A stretch of 64,000 bases of DNA from [Clostridium] ultunense DSM 10521 (lineage in GTDB: Bacteria; Bacillota; Clostridia; Tissierellales; Tepidimicrobiaceae): assembly GCF_000511955.1 (NCBI RefSeq), contig NZ_AZSU01000002.1, forward strand, positions 616,157 through 680,156, read 5' to 3'. The stretch's first letter is position 1. Every line of letters starts with the position of its first letter. Both the position numbers and the translations under genes were made by a program. Shown here piece after piece: positions 40,719-49,369 of this stretch. The notes beneath the pieces were generated by a model that did not search any database, was not told the DNA's origin, and saw nothing but the letters and a program-made list of their open reading frames with translations.

Positions 40719-41132
40719 ATGGATGTTAGAAACTGCAGCCGTTGCGGTAAGATATATGCCTATGATGGATTTAAAATATGTCTCCATTGTAGAAGGGAAG
40801 ATGAAAAGGATTTTAAGACCATAAAGGAATATATAGATGGAAATCCTGGAGCCAATATATCAGAAGTGTCAGAAGAAACAGGGGTAGATACTAAAAAGAT
40901 AATAGAGTTTTTAAGGGAAGGAAGACTAGAAATTAAAGATGAACATAATCTACTCCTTAGCTGTGAAAGATGTGGAGCATCGATAAAGACTGGACGTTTC
41001 TGTGAAAAATGTACTGCAGAGATGCAAAAGGAATTTAGACAATCTATTGGCGGAGGTATGGACCCCAAGAGTATTAAAAATGGAAGAGCAAGAGAAAAGA
41101 TTAGAATTACAGATAGGCGTAGAGAAAGATAA
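40719..41132 (+). CDS. yvyF: Flagellar-operon zinc-ribbon protein YvyF
   Basis: A 137-aa protein with two CxxC pairs at the N terminus (CSRCGK, CLHCRR) and two near the C terminus (CERCGAS, CEKCTAE), with a helix-turn-helix-like middle (NISEVSEETGVDTKKIIEFLREGRLEI). This matches the YvyF/TIGR03826 family found before flgM. Its role is regulatory or unknown. Preceded by GTGAGGTGAG. Confidence 0.85.
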   Translation: MDVRNCSRCGKIYAYDGFKICLHCRREDEKDFKTIKEYIDGNPGANISEVSEETGVDTKKIIEFLREGRLEIKDEHNLLLSCERCGASIKTGRFCEKCTAEMQKEFRQSIGGGMDPKSIKNGRAREKIRITDRRRER

Positions 41133-41149
41133 TCAAATAAAATTATAGT

Positions 41150-41176
41150 TAAAGTATCACCCCATTTTACCGATAA
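41150..41176 (+). promoter_or_regulatory. Sigma-D promoter of flgM
   Basis: TAAA (41150-41153), 15 bases and ACCGATAA (41169-41176). The -10 is in the loop of the hairpin at 41158-41203. Confidence 0.83.
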
Positions 41177-41203
41177 TAATATTGAATAAGGGAAAATGGG
41201 GTG
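41158..41203 (+). promoter_or_regulatory. Hairpin overlapping the flgM promoter and ribosome-binding site
   Basis: CACCCCATTTT (41158-41168) and AAAATGGGGTG (41193-41203) form a perfect 11-bp stem. The 3' arm holds GGGGTG, the flgM site, followed by TATTTTA. Transcripts begun at the sigma-D promoter lack the 5' arm and so keep the site free; read-through transcripts would fold. Confidence 0.65.
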
Positions 41204-41209
41204 TATTTT

Positions 41210-41491
41210 ATGAAAATAAATAAAACCGATAAGGTATTACAAATCTATAAGGATATGGGGAATAATAAGATAAAACCAAATAGGAATACCTTTGGGAAAG
41301 ACGAATTAGAAGTTTCTGAAAGGGCCATTGACTATCAGTTTGCAATCAATAAATTAAAAGAAGTACCAGATATAAGGATGGATAAGGTGGGAAGGATTAA
41401 AGAGGAAATAAGATCAGGTACCTATAATGTAGAAGGAAAAAAGATTGCGGAAAAAATATATGAAAGTGCCAACTTTGATAGGAAAGTATAA
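41210..41491 (+). CDS. flgM: Anti-sigma-28 factor FlgM
   Basis: A 93-aa negative regulator of sigma-D. ATG at 41210 after GGGGTG. The C-terminal half has the FlgM signature: DIRMDKVGRIKEEIRSGTYNVEGKKIAEKIYE. Its own sigma-D promoter gives autoregulation. Lies between yvyF and flgN, the conserved order. Confidence 0.9.
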   Translation: MKINKTDKVLQIYKDMGNNKIKPNRNTFGKDELEVSERAIDYQFAINKLKEVPDIRMDKVGRIKEEIRSGTYNVEGKKIAEKIYESANFDRKV

Positions 41492-41503
41492 TGAGGTGAA
41501 AAG

Positions 41504-41974
41504 ATGAGTTTTTCGGAAGAGTTAATGGAGATATTGAAAAGGGAATTGGACATCCTTCTAAGATTAAAGGAGCTAACCTTTAATAAGACCGATATAATCA
41601 TAAATGACCAGGTGGAAGAGCTGGAAGAGATAATTAAAAAGGAAGAGGAACTGATAAATATAATGGCAAATACTGAAGAAGAAAGGATTAACCTTATGGA
41701 TATTTGGGGAGTGGATATAAACACCCCATTATCGGAAGTAATTCAAAAGATTCCAGAAGGAAGGGAAGATCTCGCTTATATAGGAGAGGAATTATCTAAA
41801 TCCTTGGAAGAAATTCAAAGTAGAAATAATATTAACAGTCAACTTATTAACGAAAATTTACAATGGCTAGATTTCAATATGAATCTACTTACCAACGCTT
41901 ATACTCCTACTACCTATGGTAAGGGGAAAAAGGGAAAAGAAGCCAAAAACAGCTTATTTGATAGGAAGGTGTAA
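41504..41974 (+). CDS. flgN: FlgN-type export chaperone
   Basis: A 156-aa, mostly helical acidic protein with long heptad-like stretches (about 5-60 and 90-130). Position between flgM and flgK and helix pattern fit FlgN/YvyG, the chaperone for FlgK and FlgL. Sequence conservation is low in this family. Starts 12 bases after flgM. Confidence 0.82.
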   Translation: MSFSEELMEILKRELDILLRLKELTFNKTDIIINDQVEELEEIIKKEEELINIMANTEEERINLMDIWGVDINTPLSEVIQKIPEGREDLAYIGEELSKSLEEIQSRNNINSQLINENLQWLDFNMNLLTNAYTPTTYGKGKKGKEAKNSLFDRKV

Positions 41975-41976
41975 AC

Positions 41977-43407
41977 ATGAGTTTTGGAGGACTATATATT
42001 TCCATATCGGGAATTAATGCAAATAAAAAGGCTTTAGACACAGTATCTCATAATATTGCCAATGTTAATAACCCAAACTATGTGCGGCAGGGAGCGATCC
42101 ATGCAGAAAGCCGTTATTCTACCAATACCATTACAAGATATCAAATGGGGTCAGGGGTGGATGTACAACAGATTAGACAGATACGAGATGAGTTTTTAGA
42201 TGCCAAACTACGGAGGGAAATGGCAACCTTTGGATACTATAAGACTAAATCGGAAATACTCAATGAGATTGAAGTAATATTTAATGAAATAACCAATAGT
42301 GGCCTACAGGAGGTAATGGATGATTTTTGGGATGGCTGGTCAGAACTATATAAGGAACCAGATAGTTTAACCATAAGAGGACTTCTTCATGAAAAGGCAG
42401 TAGCTTTTACCACTACAGTAAACCATATATCAGTCCAATTGGACAATCTGCAATTCAATTTGAATAAGGAAATGTTGATTAAGACGGAGGAAGTAAATTC
42501 CTTACTTAAGGAAATAGCGGGATTAAATAACAAGATCAAACTAGCCGAAGGCTATGGTCCCCACATTTCTGCCAACGATTATAGAGATGAGCGTAATGCA
42601 GCCTTAGATAGACTATCAGAGCTAATCCCTATTAACTATTATGAAAACAAATATGGTGAAGTCACAGTAACCTTAAATGGGAGAGACTTAATTAATGGGG
42701 ATTATTTCAATCCTATAGATGTGCAACTAAACCCAAAAGGCCATGGTGAAATTCATTGGTCAGATACAGGAGAGCCTATAGATCTAAAAGGACTAGGTGA
42801 ACTAGGAGGCTATATAGATGCCAGGGATAAGGTAGTAGTGGAATATAGAGAAAGGCTGAATATTTTAGTGGGAACTATAGCTAAGGCCATTAACGATGTA
42901 CACCAACAAGGTACTGGCTTAGATGGCAGTATAGGTGTAAAGTTTTTTGATTTTGAAGATGATGACCCTGCAGCCACAATAAAAGTAAATAAGGATTTGG
43001 AGGATTTCAATAAAATTGCAGCTGGTAAAACAGGTGCAAAAGGGGATGGGGATATTGCAAAAGAAATATTAGGTTTAAGAGAAGAGCTTTTATTTAATAA
43101 TTACGAATTTGGAAAATATGTAGAACCAGGTGAAGATGGCACTATGACTATAGACAGTTTCTACCGAGACTTAATTCTAAACCTAAGTCTAGAAAGGGAA
43201 CAAGCAAGGGATATGGTCTTAAACCAAGTTATGCTAATAAACCAAATAGACGGAAGACGACAGGAAATATCCTCCGTATCTCTAGACGAAGAAATGGCAA
43301 ACATGCTAAAATATCAACACTCTTATATAGCTAACTCCAGGGTGATAAATGCTATAGATGAAATGATAGAGACTATTGTTAATAGATTGGGGATAGTTGG
43401 AAGATAA
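41977..43407 (+). CDS. flgK: Flagellar hook-associated protein FlgK (first copy)
   Basis: A 476-aa HAP1 protein. N-terminal KALDTVSHNIANVNNPNYVRQG and C-terminal SVSLDEEMANMLKYQHSYIANSRVINAIDEMIETIVNRLG form the terminal coiled coils. The middle (about 60-380) is the variable exposed part. Joins hook and filament. Starts two bases after flgN. A second flgK-like gene follows, which is unusual. Confidence 0.93.
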   Translation: MSFGGLYISISGINANKKALDTVSHNIANVNNPNYVRQGAIHAESRYSTNTITRYQMGSGVDVQQIRQIRDEFLDAKLRREMATFGYYKTKSEILNEIEVIFNEITNSGLQEVMDDFWDGWSELYKEPDSLTIRGLLHEKAVAFTTTVNHISVQLDNLQFNLNKEMLIKTEEVNSLLKEIAGLNNKIKLAEGYGPHISANDYRDERNAALDRLSELIPINYYENKYGEVTVTLNGRDLINGDYFNPIDVQLNPKGHGEIHWSDTGEPIDLKGLGELGGYIDARDKVVVEYRERLNILVGTIAKAINDVHQQGTGLDGSIGVKFFDFEDDDPAATIKVNKDLEDFNKIAAGKTGAKGDGDIAKEILGLREELLFNNYEFGKYVEPGEDGTMTIDSFYRDLILNLSLEREQARDMVLNQVMLINQIDGRRQEISSVSLDEEMANMLKYQHSYIANSRVINAIDEMIETIVNRLGIVGR

Positions 43408-43433
43408 AATTTTTACGAAGGGACTGAGTAAAT

Positions 43434-44891
43434 ATGCATTTTGGTTTTAATACTGCTGTACAAGCTCTGTTAGCAAGCCAAAGGTCTTTATATATAACCA
43501 ATCATAATATAAGCAATATGAATACAGAAGGCTATTCAAGACAACAAGGGGCTCAAAGAGCTACAAGCCCTTACAATTTACCAGGGATAGGCTATCTAGG
43601 TACAGGGACTGAAATATATGATATAGCTAGAGTAAGGGATTCCTATGTAGACTTTAAATATTGGAATGAAAACGCTCCAAAAGGTGAATGGCTAATTAAG
43701 AGAGATACCCTATCTGAAATAGAAAAGCTATTTGGAGAGCCTTCTAAAAGTAGCTTTAGACAGTACTTAGACGATTTTTATACTGCATTAGATAATATGA
43801 GCAAAAACCCTTCCGATTTTTCCTACAGAGAACCAGTAAGGGAAAATGCTCTAGCCTTTACTAAACATATAAATGAATCGGCAGTGAGACTGGAAGAATT
43901 AAAGAAAGAGACGGAAGTTTCCATAGATACTAAAATAAGAAAGATAAATAGTATAGCATCTCAAATTTCCTCTTTAAACAGGCAGATCTACTCCAACGAA
44001 TTAGACGGTAGACAAGCCAATGATCTGAGGGATAGAAGGGATTTGTTAGTAGATGAATTATCCCAAATAATAAATGTAAAAGTAGATGAATCCAAGGATG
44101 GTAAATTTAGAGTAAATATAAGCGGCGTGTCCTTAGTAGACCATACAGATGTAAATGTTATAGAATCGTATACAGATGATAAGGATAATATAGGAGTAAA
44201 ATGGAACAATGGTAGTACTGTAAACCTAAGGTCTGGTGAACTAAAAGGATTATTAGATTTATATAATGGAGATGGAAAAGATAATAGTTATAGGGGAATA
44301 CCCTATTATCAGAGGAAGCTAAACGATTTTGCTTTAGGATTTGCAGAGGCTTTTAATGAGCAGCATAGGGAAGGTTATAAACTAGATTCGGATCAAAGGG
44401 GAGAGAATTTCTTTGATTTCGACCCATCAAAAGCTGCAGCAACTATAACTTTACATGAGAGTATACTGACTGACCTAAGAAATATTGCAGCAGCAGAAGA
44501 TTCTCCTGGCAATGCAGAGGACAATAGAAATTTATTGAAATTAATATCTCTAAGGGATAATGGAGAATTTTTTAAATATAGTAATGGTGATGAAATTATA
44601 GGTACAGACGGCAACCCTTTACCCAAAGGAACTCCGGACGATTTCCTAAAATCTATAATTTCCAATCTAGCAGTAGATAGTATGCAAGGTCAAAGAATGT
44701 ATGACACCCAGAATTTAATCCTTAAAAATATAGAATCAAAAAGAGATTCCATATCAGGAGTGTCCTATGATGAAGAAATGGCTGATATGATAAGATTCCA
44801 ACATACCTATGTAGCCTCAGCCAGAATGATAACCACCATGGATACCATTATGGATGTGACTATAAATAGATTAGGATTAGTTGGACGTTAG
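43434..44891 (+). CDS. Second FlgK-like hook-associated protein
   Basis: A 485-aa paralogue of the preceding protein with its own N-terminal (LYITNHNISNMNTEGYSRQQG) and C-terminal (SGVSYDEEMADMIRFQHTYVASARMITTMDTIMDVTINRLGLVG) FlgK signatures. The central domain differs strongly from copy one. Both are intact, so the cell may build a hook-filament junction with two HAP1-type proteins or use them alternately. Preceded by GAAGGGACTGAG. Confidence 0.88.
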   Translation: MHFGFNTAVQALLASQRSLYITNHNISNMNTEGYSRQQGAQRATSPYNLPGIGYLGTGTEIYDIARVRDSYVDFKYWNENAPKGEWLIKRDTLSEIEKLFGEPSKSSFRQYLDDFYTALDNMSKNPSDFSYREPVRENALAFTKHINESAVRLEELKKETEVSIDTKIRKINSIASQISSLNRQIYSNELDGRQANDLRDRRDLLVDELSQIINVKVDESKDGKFRVNISGVSLVDHTDVNVIESYTDDKDNIGVKWNNGSTVNLRSGELKGLLDLYNGDGKDNSYRGIPYYQRKLNDFALGFAEAFNEQHREGYKLDSDQRGENFFDFDPSKAAATITLHESILTDLRNIAAAEDSPGNAEDNRNLLKLISLRDNGEFFKYSNGDEIIGTDGNPLPKGTPDDFLKSIISNLAVDSMQGQRMYDTQNLILKNIESKRDSISGVSYDEEMADMIRFQHTYVASARMITTMDTIMDVTINRLGLVGR

Positions 44892-44894
44892 CAT

Positions 44895-44914
44895 GTCAAT
44901 TGATAATTGACAAA
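44895..44914. repeat. Dispersed ACAATTG repeat (copy between flgK2 and flgL)
   Basis: GTCAATTGATAATTGACAAA, a small copy with inverted symmetry and no GC-rich hairpin. Confidence 0.55.
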
Positions 44915-44949
44915 GGACTTTTACCAGTATTAATTAGGATGGTGATAAA

Positions 44950-45918
44950 ATGCGTGTAACAAATAACATGCTAGTAAATAATATGGTTTACAATTTAAAT
45001 CAAAACCTAAGAACTTTGGAAAAACTCCAATACCAACAATCAACAGGAAAGAAATTTAGAGTGCCCTCAGATGATCCAATAGGAGCAAGTAAATCCTTAA
45101 AATTTAATACGGATATATCTAAACTAGAACAATATAAGAGAAATGCCAAGGATGCTATGTCCTGGATGACTGATACAGAAGCAGCTTTAGGAGAAATAGG
45201 AGAAGTACTAAAAAGAGCAAGTGAATTAACAATAGATGCTGCTAATGGTACTAAAGAAGGAGAAGATTTAAAGAAAATAAAAGAAGAAATAGATCAGTTA
45301 AAAGAACATTTAGTCCAAATCGCCAATACCACTTATGCAGGTAGACATATATTTAGTGGATATAAGACGGATATGCCATTATTGAATGAAGATGGAACAT
45401 ATAATGATGAATTTACTGGAGACTTAGTACTAAATAGTGACGAAATATTTACCTACAATGTAGGAGTATCTGAACAAGTTCAAGTTAATACTGTAGGAAT
45501 TAAAATTTTTGGTGTTGGGGATATTGATCCTGATGATTTTAAAAGTAGTTTTAACGGGGAGCTAACAGCTAATGATGGAAATCAATCTACTTTAATCAAA
45601 GTATTCGAAGATTTATCCGAAGCATTAGAAAACAATGATCCTGATGCCATCCAAGAAGCCATAGGTAATATAGAAAAAAGCCATGAACAAGTCCTAGCAG
45701 TCCGAGCAGAAGTGGGAGCTAAGATGAATAGACTTGAATTAACTGAAAAGAAACTGGCAGTCCAAGTCGACAGTGTAAAGGAACTCCTATCCTATAACGA
45801 AGATGTGGACATGGCAGAAGTATTCATGCATATAAATACTGCCCAGAATGTATATGTATCTAGCTTAATGACTGGAGCAAAAATAATACAACCCACTTTA
45901 GTAGAATTTCTTAGATAA
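44950..45918 (+). CDS. flgL: Flagellar hook-associated protein FlgL
   Basis: A 322-aa HAP3 protein of the flagellin superfamily. N-terminal MRVTNNMLVNNMVYNLNQN and QQSTGKKFRVPSDDPIGASKSL, and a C-terminal helix (VDMAEVFMHINTAQNVYVSSLMTGAKIIQPTLVEFL) are typical. ATG after TAGGATGGTG. Confidence 0.93.
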   Translation: MRVTNNMLVNNMVYNLNQNLRTLEKLQYQQSTGKKFRVPSDDPIGASKSLKFNTDISKLEQYKRNAKDAMSWMTDTEAALGEIGEVLKRASELTIDAANGTKEGEDLKKIKEEIDQLKEHLVQIANTTYAGRHIFSGYKTDMPLLNEDGTYNDEFTGDLVLNSDEIFTYNVGVSEQVQVNTVGIKIFGVGDIDPDDFKSSFNGELTANDGNQSTLIKVFEDLSEALENNDPDAIQEAIGNIEKSHEQVLAVRAEVGAKMNRLELTEKKLAVQVDSVKELLSYNEDVDMAEVFMHINTAQNVYVSSLMTGAKIIQPTLVEFLR

Positions 45919-45919
45919 T

Positions 45920-45980
45920 TTATAATGAGCAATTGATAATGGGTAAAGTAAACTTTAGGGCGATCTTTGGTCGCCCAAAA
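45920..45980. repeat. Dispersed repeat with GGGCGATC hairpin (copy after flgL)
   Basis: GAGCAATTGATAATGG is followed by a GGGCGATC/GGTCGCCC hairpin with a TTT loop (45958-45976). Confidence 0.65.
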
Positions 45981-46008
45981 CTTATTTATAGAAAGAGGGG
46001 AAGATTGA

Positions 46009-46458
46009 ATGATACTAGATACCAAGAACTTTGGAGAAATAGAAATAGATGAAGATAAGATAATCCATTTCCCAGAAGGAATACTGGGATTTGAAGAAGA
46101 GAAACAATTTATAATCATAAATAATGAAGACGAAGAAAATCCATTTCACTGGTTTCAATCTATATCTAATCCTGATCTGGCCTTTGTAATAATAAATCCT
46201 TTCTTTGCGTACCCTAACTACGATATAATAATCCCTGAAACAGCTCAGGAAAAATTAAAAATTGAAGATGAGAAAGATGTGATAGTATATTCCATCGTAG
46301 TGGTTCCGGAGGATATGGAAAAAATGACAGCTAACCTTTTAGGACCAATAATAATTAATGCAAATAAAAAAATAGGGAAACAGGTAATCCTTGATGATGA
46401 TAGATATACTACAAGACATTATATATTCAAGCAAAGTTTAGAAGATAGGGGTGTATAA
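46009..46458 (+). CDS. fliW: Flagellar assembly factor FliW
   Basis: A 149-aa protein that binds flagellin and, when free, binds and inhibits CsrA. GEIEIDEDKIIHFPEGILGFEE and FHWFQSISNPDLAFVIINPF are family hallmarks. Followed after two bases by csrA, the usual pair. Preceded by AGAGGGG. Confidence 0.94.
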   Translation: MILDTKNFGEIEIDEDKIIHFPEGILGFEEEKQFIIINNEDEENPFHWFQSISNPDLAFVIINPFFAYPNYDIIIPETAQEKLKIEDEKDVIVYSIVVVPEDMEKMTANLLGPIIINANKKIGKQVILDDDRYTTRHYIFKQSLEDRGV

Positions 46459-46460
46459 CT

Positions 46461-46691
46461 ATGCTAATACTTTCAAGAAAAAAAGATGAATCCATAATTA
46501 TAGATGGAAATATTGAAGTAAAAATTCTAGCCATTGAAGATGGGAAAGTGCAAATAGGTATCGATGCCCCTAAAAACATTGACATTTTTCGGAAAGAATT
46601 GTATAAATGTATACAAGAAGAGAATATTGAGGCGGCAAATGTGAAATTAGATATAAATAAAATAAATCAGTTTTTAAAGAAGAAAAAGTAG
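46461..46691 (+). CDS. csrA: Carbon storage/translation regulator CsrA
   Basis: A 76-aa RNA-binding dimer. MLILSRKKDESIIIDGNIEVKIL and GKVQIGIDAPKNIDIFRKEL are diagnostic. Represses flagellin translation by binding GGA motifs. A matching GGA-loop hairpin is present in the flagellin leader at 48360, giving the FliW-CsrA-flagellin circuit known from Bacillus. Confidence 0.95.
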   Translation: MLILSRKKDESIIIDGNIEVKILAIEDGKVQIGIDAPKNIDIFRKELYKCIQEENIEAANVKLDINKINQFLKKKK

Positions 46692-46707
46692 GATAGGAGG
46701 AATAGAT

Positions 46708-48285
46708 TTGGCAGGAGACGGATGCAGCAACTCAGAATATAAAGGACAAGGAAAAGATTGTTGGAAAATACTTATAGTTGATGATGATAATTTTGTTCAT
46801 GTAATGGTAAAAGAGATTTTAAAAGATTTTAAATTTGAGAATAAATCTTTAACTATATTAAATGCCTATTCTAGCTCAGAAGCATTAAAGATTCTTTCGA
46901 ATAATAAAGATATTGCATTAGTAATACTAGATGTATATATTGGAGAAAAGACTATAGGCCTTAAACTAACAAAATACATAAGAGAAGCAATCGAAAATTC
47001 AGCAGTAAGAATAGTACTTATGACTAGCTCAGAAAATAATAGATTGCAAAAAGATGCTGTATTAAATTACGATATCAATGGTTATGAAGAAAAAACCGAC
47101 CTATTATCCAAAAAGTTGTACACCATAGTAATTTCTTCCCTTCGATCCTATAGGGACATAATCCATATCAATAATAATAAAAAAGCCATGGAGCAAATAG
47201 CTGCTTCTTCTAGCAAACTATTTGAAAAGGATTCTATAAATAATTTCATAACCTCAACTTTTTGCTATTTAAGTACCATAGTTAATTCTTGTATAGAAGA
47301 TGGAGAATGTCTAGTAGACGGCGTGGCAGCTATCAGATCTTTTGGTGCAAAAGAATTTACAATAATATCAGGCTTTGGTAAATACCAGAACTATATAGGA
47401 AGAACTTTATGGGAAACCCTGCCTAAAAAAGATTATACTATGATTAAAAAAACCTATAGTATGAAAGAACATTTAATAACTAAGGATAGTTATATTTCAT
47501 ATTATGATAGCTCTAATGGCATAGAAGGAATAATATTTATGGAGACAAAAGGGAATATGGCCTATATAGATTTAGAAGTCCTAGATATATTTCATAAAAA
47601 TATAGTTGCTGCCTTTGAAAGTCTATGCGTAAATAAGGAAATAGAAGAAACCCAAAGAGAAATATTATATATCCTAGGAGAGTTAACAGAAGCCCGTTCA
47701 GAAGAAACAGGCAATCATGTAAAAAGAGTCTCCAAATATAGCCGAATACTAGCAGAAAAATATGGCCTATCCAAAAGGGAAATCATGCTTATAACCATGG
47801 CAGCTCCTATCCATGATGTAGGAAAGGTAGGAATTTCCGATAGTATACTCATGAAACCAGGTAAACTAACTTCCGAAGAATTTGAAATAGTAAAAACCCA
47901 TACCATCATAGGATATAATTTGCTGAAAGGCTCTAATAGAGAAATACTAAAATCTGCAGCCATCATAGCCCACGAACACCATGAACGATACGATGGCAAA
48001 GGCTATCCAAGAGGTCTTAAAGAAGATGAAATCCATATATTTGGGCGCATAGTAGGAGTAGCCGACGTGTTCGACGCCCTAGGTTCCCCAAGAGTATACA
48101 AAAAAGCTTGGGTAATGAACGATATCCTAAAATATTTTAAAGAAGAAAAAGGTAAACACTTTGATCCAGACTTGGTAGATATTCTATTCGACAATTTAGA
48201 CGAATTTATTCAAATAAAAGAAAAATTTTCTGATAAAAATGCTAAAGTTATTGGACAAACATCCGATAATAATATTGAGAAGTAA
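46708..48285 (+). CDS. Response regulator with HD-GYP c-di-GMP phosphodiesterase domain
   Basis: A 525-aa protein; TTG start after AGGAGGAAT. Receiver domain (about 17-135: ILIVDDDNFVHV, LVILDVYIG with phosphoacceptor Asp), a middle sensor-like segment of the DUF3369 type (about 165-310), and a C-terminal HD-GYP domain (about 315-500) with HDVGK near residue 368 and HHERYDGKGYPRGL. All HD-GYP ligands seen are intact, so active c-di-GMP hydrolysis is expected. Placement between csrA and flagellin suggests control of motility. Its 3' end contains the flagellin sigma-D promoter. Confidence 0.9.
   Translation: MAGDGCSNSEYKGQGKDCWKILIVDDDNFVHVMVKEILKDFKFENKSLTILNAYSSSEALKILSNNKDIALVILDVYIGEKTIGLKLTKYIREAIENSAVRIVLMTSSENNRLQKDAVLNYDINGYEEKTDLLSKKLYTIVISSLRSYRDIIHINNNKKAMEQIAASSSKLFEKDSINNFITSTFCYLSTIVNSCIEDGECLVDGVAAIRSFGAKEFTIISGFGKYQNYIGRTLWETLPKKDYTMIKKTYSMKEHLITKDSYISYYDSSNGIEGIIFMETKGNMAYIDLEVLDIFHKNIVAAFESLCVNKEIEETQREILYILGELTEARSEETGNHVKRVSKYSRILAEKYGLSKREIMLITMAAPIHDVGKVGISDSILMKPGKLTSEEFEIVKTHTIIGYNLLKGSNREILKSAAIIAHEHHERYDGKGYPRGLKEDEIHIFGRIVGVADVFDALGSPRVYKKAWVMNDILKYFKEEKGKHFDPDLVDILFDNLDEFIQIKEKFSDKNAKVIGQTSDNNIEK
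48243..48269 (+). promoter_or_regulatory. Sigma-D promoter of flagellin
   Basis: TAAA (48243-48246), 15 bases and TCCGATAA (48262-48269), inside the end of the HD-GYP gene. It predicts a leader of about 125 bases before the flagellin start. Confidence 0.87.
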
Positions 48286-48359
48286 AACTTCTCAAATTTG
48301 TGAATTAAAAATAAAACCACGTGGTATTAATTCACAATTCCGTCAACAAAGTTGACAGC

Positions 48360-48373
48360 TGGCATGGATGCCA
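48360..48373 (+). promoter_or_regulatory. CsrA-binding hairpin in the flagellin leader
   Basis: TGGCA (48360-48364) and TGCCA (48369-48373) enclose a TGGA loop, the CsrA consensus with GGA in the loop. The second site would be the AAGGAGGAA ribosome-binding site at 48388-48396, as in Bacillus hag. Two more hairpins (about 48299-48338 and GTCAAC/GTTGAC at 48342-48356) precede it. Confidence 0.72.
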
Positions 48374-48402
48374 AATACAAAAAATTCAAGGAGGAATTTA
48401 TA

Positions 48403-49269
48403 ATGAGAATTAACAACAACATTATGGCTATGAACGCCAACAGACAATTAGGAATCAATAACTCAGGAACTGCTAAATCCCTAGAGAAACTATCCTCAGG
48501 ATTTAGAGTAAACAGAGCTGGAGACGACGCAGCAGGACTATCCATCTCAGAAAAAATGAGAGCACAAATCAGAGGACTAAATATGGCCTCAAAAAATGCT
48601 CAAGATGGTATTTCACTAATTCAAACAGCTGAAGGTGCATTAGACGAAGTTCACTCAATTCTTCAAAGAATGAGAGAACTAGCAGTACAATCAGCAAATG
48701 ATACTAATATGACTGAAGTAGATAGACAAGCTATGCAAGCCGAAGTAAATCAACTGTTAGAAGAAATTAGTGGTATAGCTGGTAGAACTGAATTTAATAC
48801 TCAGAAACTATTAGATGGTACTTTTACAGGGAAGAAATTCCACATAGGTGCAAATAGTGGTCAAAGCATGACGGTTACGATTGATAAGATGACTGTTAGT
48901 GGTCTAGGATTAAATGGTTTGTATGTAGAAGATTTGGAAACTTTGAGTGGTAGCCAATTGTCAGGAAAAGGAGCTTTATTATCACAAAATTCAGCAGATG
49001 CAGCAATCACAACAATCAACGATGCTATAAACCAAGTTTCTACACAAAGATCAGCATTAGGTGCTATCCAAAATCGTCTAGAGCATACAGTTAAAAACTT
49101 AGACAATGCTGCTGAAAATCTACAAGCTGCAGAGTCTAGAATCAGAGACGTAGACATGGCTAAAGAAATGATGGAGTTTACAAAACAAACAATATTACAA
49201 CAAGCAGCTACTGCAATGTTGGCTCAATCAAATAGCGTTCCTCAGACGGTATTGCAGTTATTAAGATAA
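48403..49269 (+). CDS. fliC: Flagellin
   Basis: A 288-aa flagellin. ATG at 48403 after AAGGAGGAA. N-terminal MRINNNIMAMNANRQLGINN and C-terminal ESRIRDVDMAKEMMEFTKQTILQQ with VPQTVLQLLR are the conserved D0/D1 regions; the variable centre is short. Ser and Thr residues in the centre are candidates for glycosylation by the locus that follows. A second flagellin gene once lay downstream: only its last 14 codons remain at 49733. Confidence 0.95.
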   Translation: MRINNNIMAMNANRQLGINNSGTAKSLEKLSSGFRVNRAGDDAAGLSISEKMRAQIRGLNMASKNAQDGISLIQTAEGALDEVHSILQRMRELAVQSANDTNMTEVDRQAMQAEVNQLLEEISGIAGRTEFNTQKLLDGTFTGKKFHIGANSGQSMTVTIDKMTVSGLGLNGLYVEDLETLSGSQLSGKGALLSQNSADAAITTINDAINQVSTQRSALGAIQNRLEHTVKNLDNAAENLQAAESRIRDVDMAKEMMEFTKQTILQQAATAMLAQSNSVPQTVLQLLR

Positions 49270-49369
49270 GCAGATAGCCAAAATTTTTAATTTTGTGCTA
49301 GTCGCTTACTCAGCAGCTGAAAGAAGCTGAGTTACCTTTAAGTTTTAAGAAGATAAGAGGAAGGTTATA
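49270..49369 (+). other. Flagellin 3' untranslated region, duplicated in diverged form downstream
   Basis: Contains a hairpin (ACTCAGC/GCTGAGT) followed by TTACCTTTAAG and AAGAAGATAAG. A similar block recurs at about 49820-49875 (ACTCAACG...GTCGAGT, TTACCTTTAGG, GAGAAGATAAA), after the orphan flagellin tail. This supports an ancestral tandem flagellin pair. Confidence 0.6.
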
